A DNA stretch of 64,000 nt from Shinisaurus crocodilurus (taxonomy: Eukaryota; Chordata; Lepidosauria; Squamata; Shinisauridae), in NCBI GenBank assembly GCA_021292165.1, contig CM037879.1:165098886-165162885 (forward strand), written 5' to 3'. The notes beneath the pieces were generated by a model. That model did not search any database. It saw nothing but the letters and a program-made list of their open reading frames with translations, and was not told where the DNA came from. Positions 63,690-64,000 of the stretch are shown one piece after another. The position numbers and the translations under genes are program-made. Position 1 is the first letter of the stretch. Each line of letters begins with the position of its first letter.

Positions 63690-64000
63690 AACAGCAACAT
63701 ATTCACATTATATATATAAAGCAAGTCTTTTGCTAACCCACTAACACACTAACCCTTCTCCAAATATCTTAATGATAAAGTAGAACTGAGCCTCAAGGTA
63801 GAGAAACCAACAACCATAACCAACTGGACAAAGATGTCACAACAATCACCCATATTGCATAGTTACCCAATACCATACCTTCCAACATTTCACAGATGAA
63901 AATAGGGACACACATGTGAATTTGTAAGAGGTATGGTTAAGCAACATGAAGGTGTGATGAAGAGGGTGTGGCCAGGCAACATGAGGGCGTGGCCAAGGGT
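63690..64000. other. Non-coding, runs to the window end
   Basis: CCTTCCAACATTTCACAGAT with AAAATAGGGACACAC, then repeated GGTGTGGCCAGGCAACATGA / GGCGTGGCC units (63930-63998), suggest the start of an interspersed repeat cut by the window edge. Class unknown. Confidence 0.35.

Noticed and set aside
1..64000. CRISPR arrays, operons, phage or bacterial defence systems
   Set aside because: No regularly spaced short repeats with unique spacers. The tandem arrays found are minisatellites or transposon subterminal repeats, and the host is a vertebrate.

Overview
This window is repeat-rich vertebrate nuclear DNA, most likely from a squamate (lizard-like) reptile. It has no operons, no dense coding and no prokaryotic signals. 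The assignment rests on one clear exon of fibroblast growth factor 18 (FGF18) and on the repeat mix: CR1 LINEs ending in the ATTCTATG octamer, L2 LINEs, a near-intact APE-type LINE with a C-terminal zinc finger, 5S rRNA-derived and tRNA-derived SINEs of the Sauria type, and many hAT-type miniature elements with 8-bp target duplications. Other sauropsids cannot be excluded from sequence alone.

The one confidently recognised host coding segment is FGF18 exon 3 (10843-11023, minus strand), with splice sites on both sides. No other FGF18 exon was found. The simplest reading is that 1-10842 is intron 3 and most or all of 11024-64000 is the long intron 2, so the window is mainly intronic DNA filled with transposons.

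Layout. 1-10.8 kb: palindromic hAT miniature elements (families A and B here), tRNA- and 5S-type SINEs, one nested, an L2 LINE (8.5-9.4 kb) and a double-palindrome element (9.96-10.3 kb). 11.7-14.04 kb: a 5'-truncated, frameshifted LINE bounded by a 21-bp target duplication. 15.7-19.5 kb: a CR1 LINE with most of ORF2, interrupted in frame by a CpG-rich hAT element. 20.5-21.5 kb: a tandem duplication, a Tigger/mariner-type element and an A element. 22.1-26.1 kb: a LINE whose 1,060-codon ORF is broken by one frameshift. 26.4-34.8 kb: an interstitial telomere-like tract, SINEs, L2 ends, a second Tigger-type element and a 5S-SINE split by a CpG-rich hAT. 35.5 kb: a weak exon-like ORF. 39.4-40.4 kb: a 1-kb hAT with the relic C-terminus of its transposase. 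42.9-45.3 kb: a third Tigger-type copy and a SINE inside an A element. 51.9-53.6 kb: a composite hAT with large hairpins. 53.7-55.2 kb: a possible Helitron/Helentron-like element carrying a G-rich minisatellite. 55.5-57.0 kb: a three-level nest of transposons. 59.8-62.2 kb: two L2 pieces, two abutting miniature elements and an old CR1 piece.

Because many insertions sit inside others with intact target duplications, the window preserves a relative timeline. 5S-SINEs and family A/J elements are older than the CpG-rich hAT (family H) and the CR1 copies that interrupt them. One CR1 is in turn older than the family H element inside it. Most other ORFs are chance or repeat-derived. Repeat families are named by letter here because no database search was possible.
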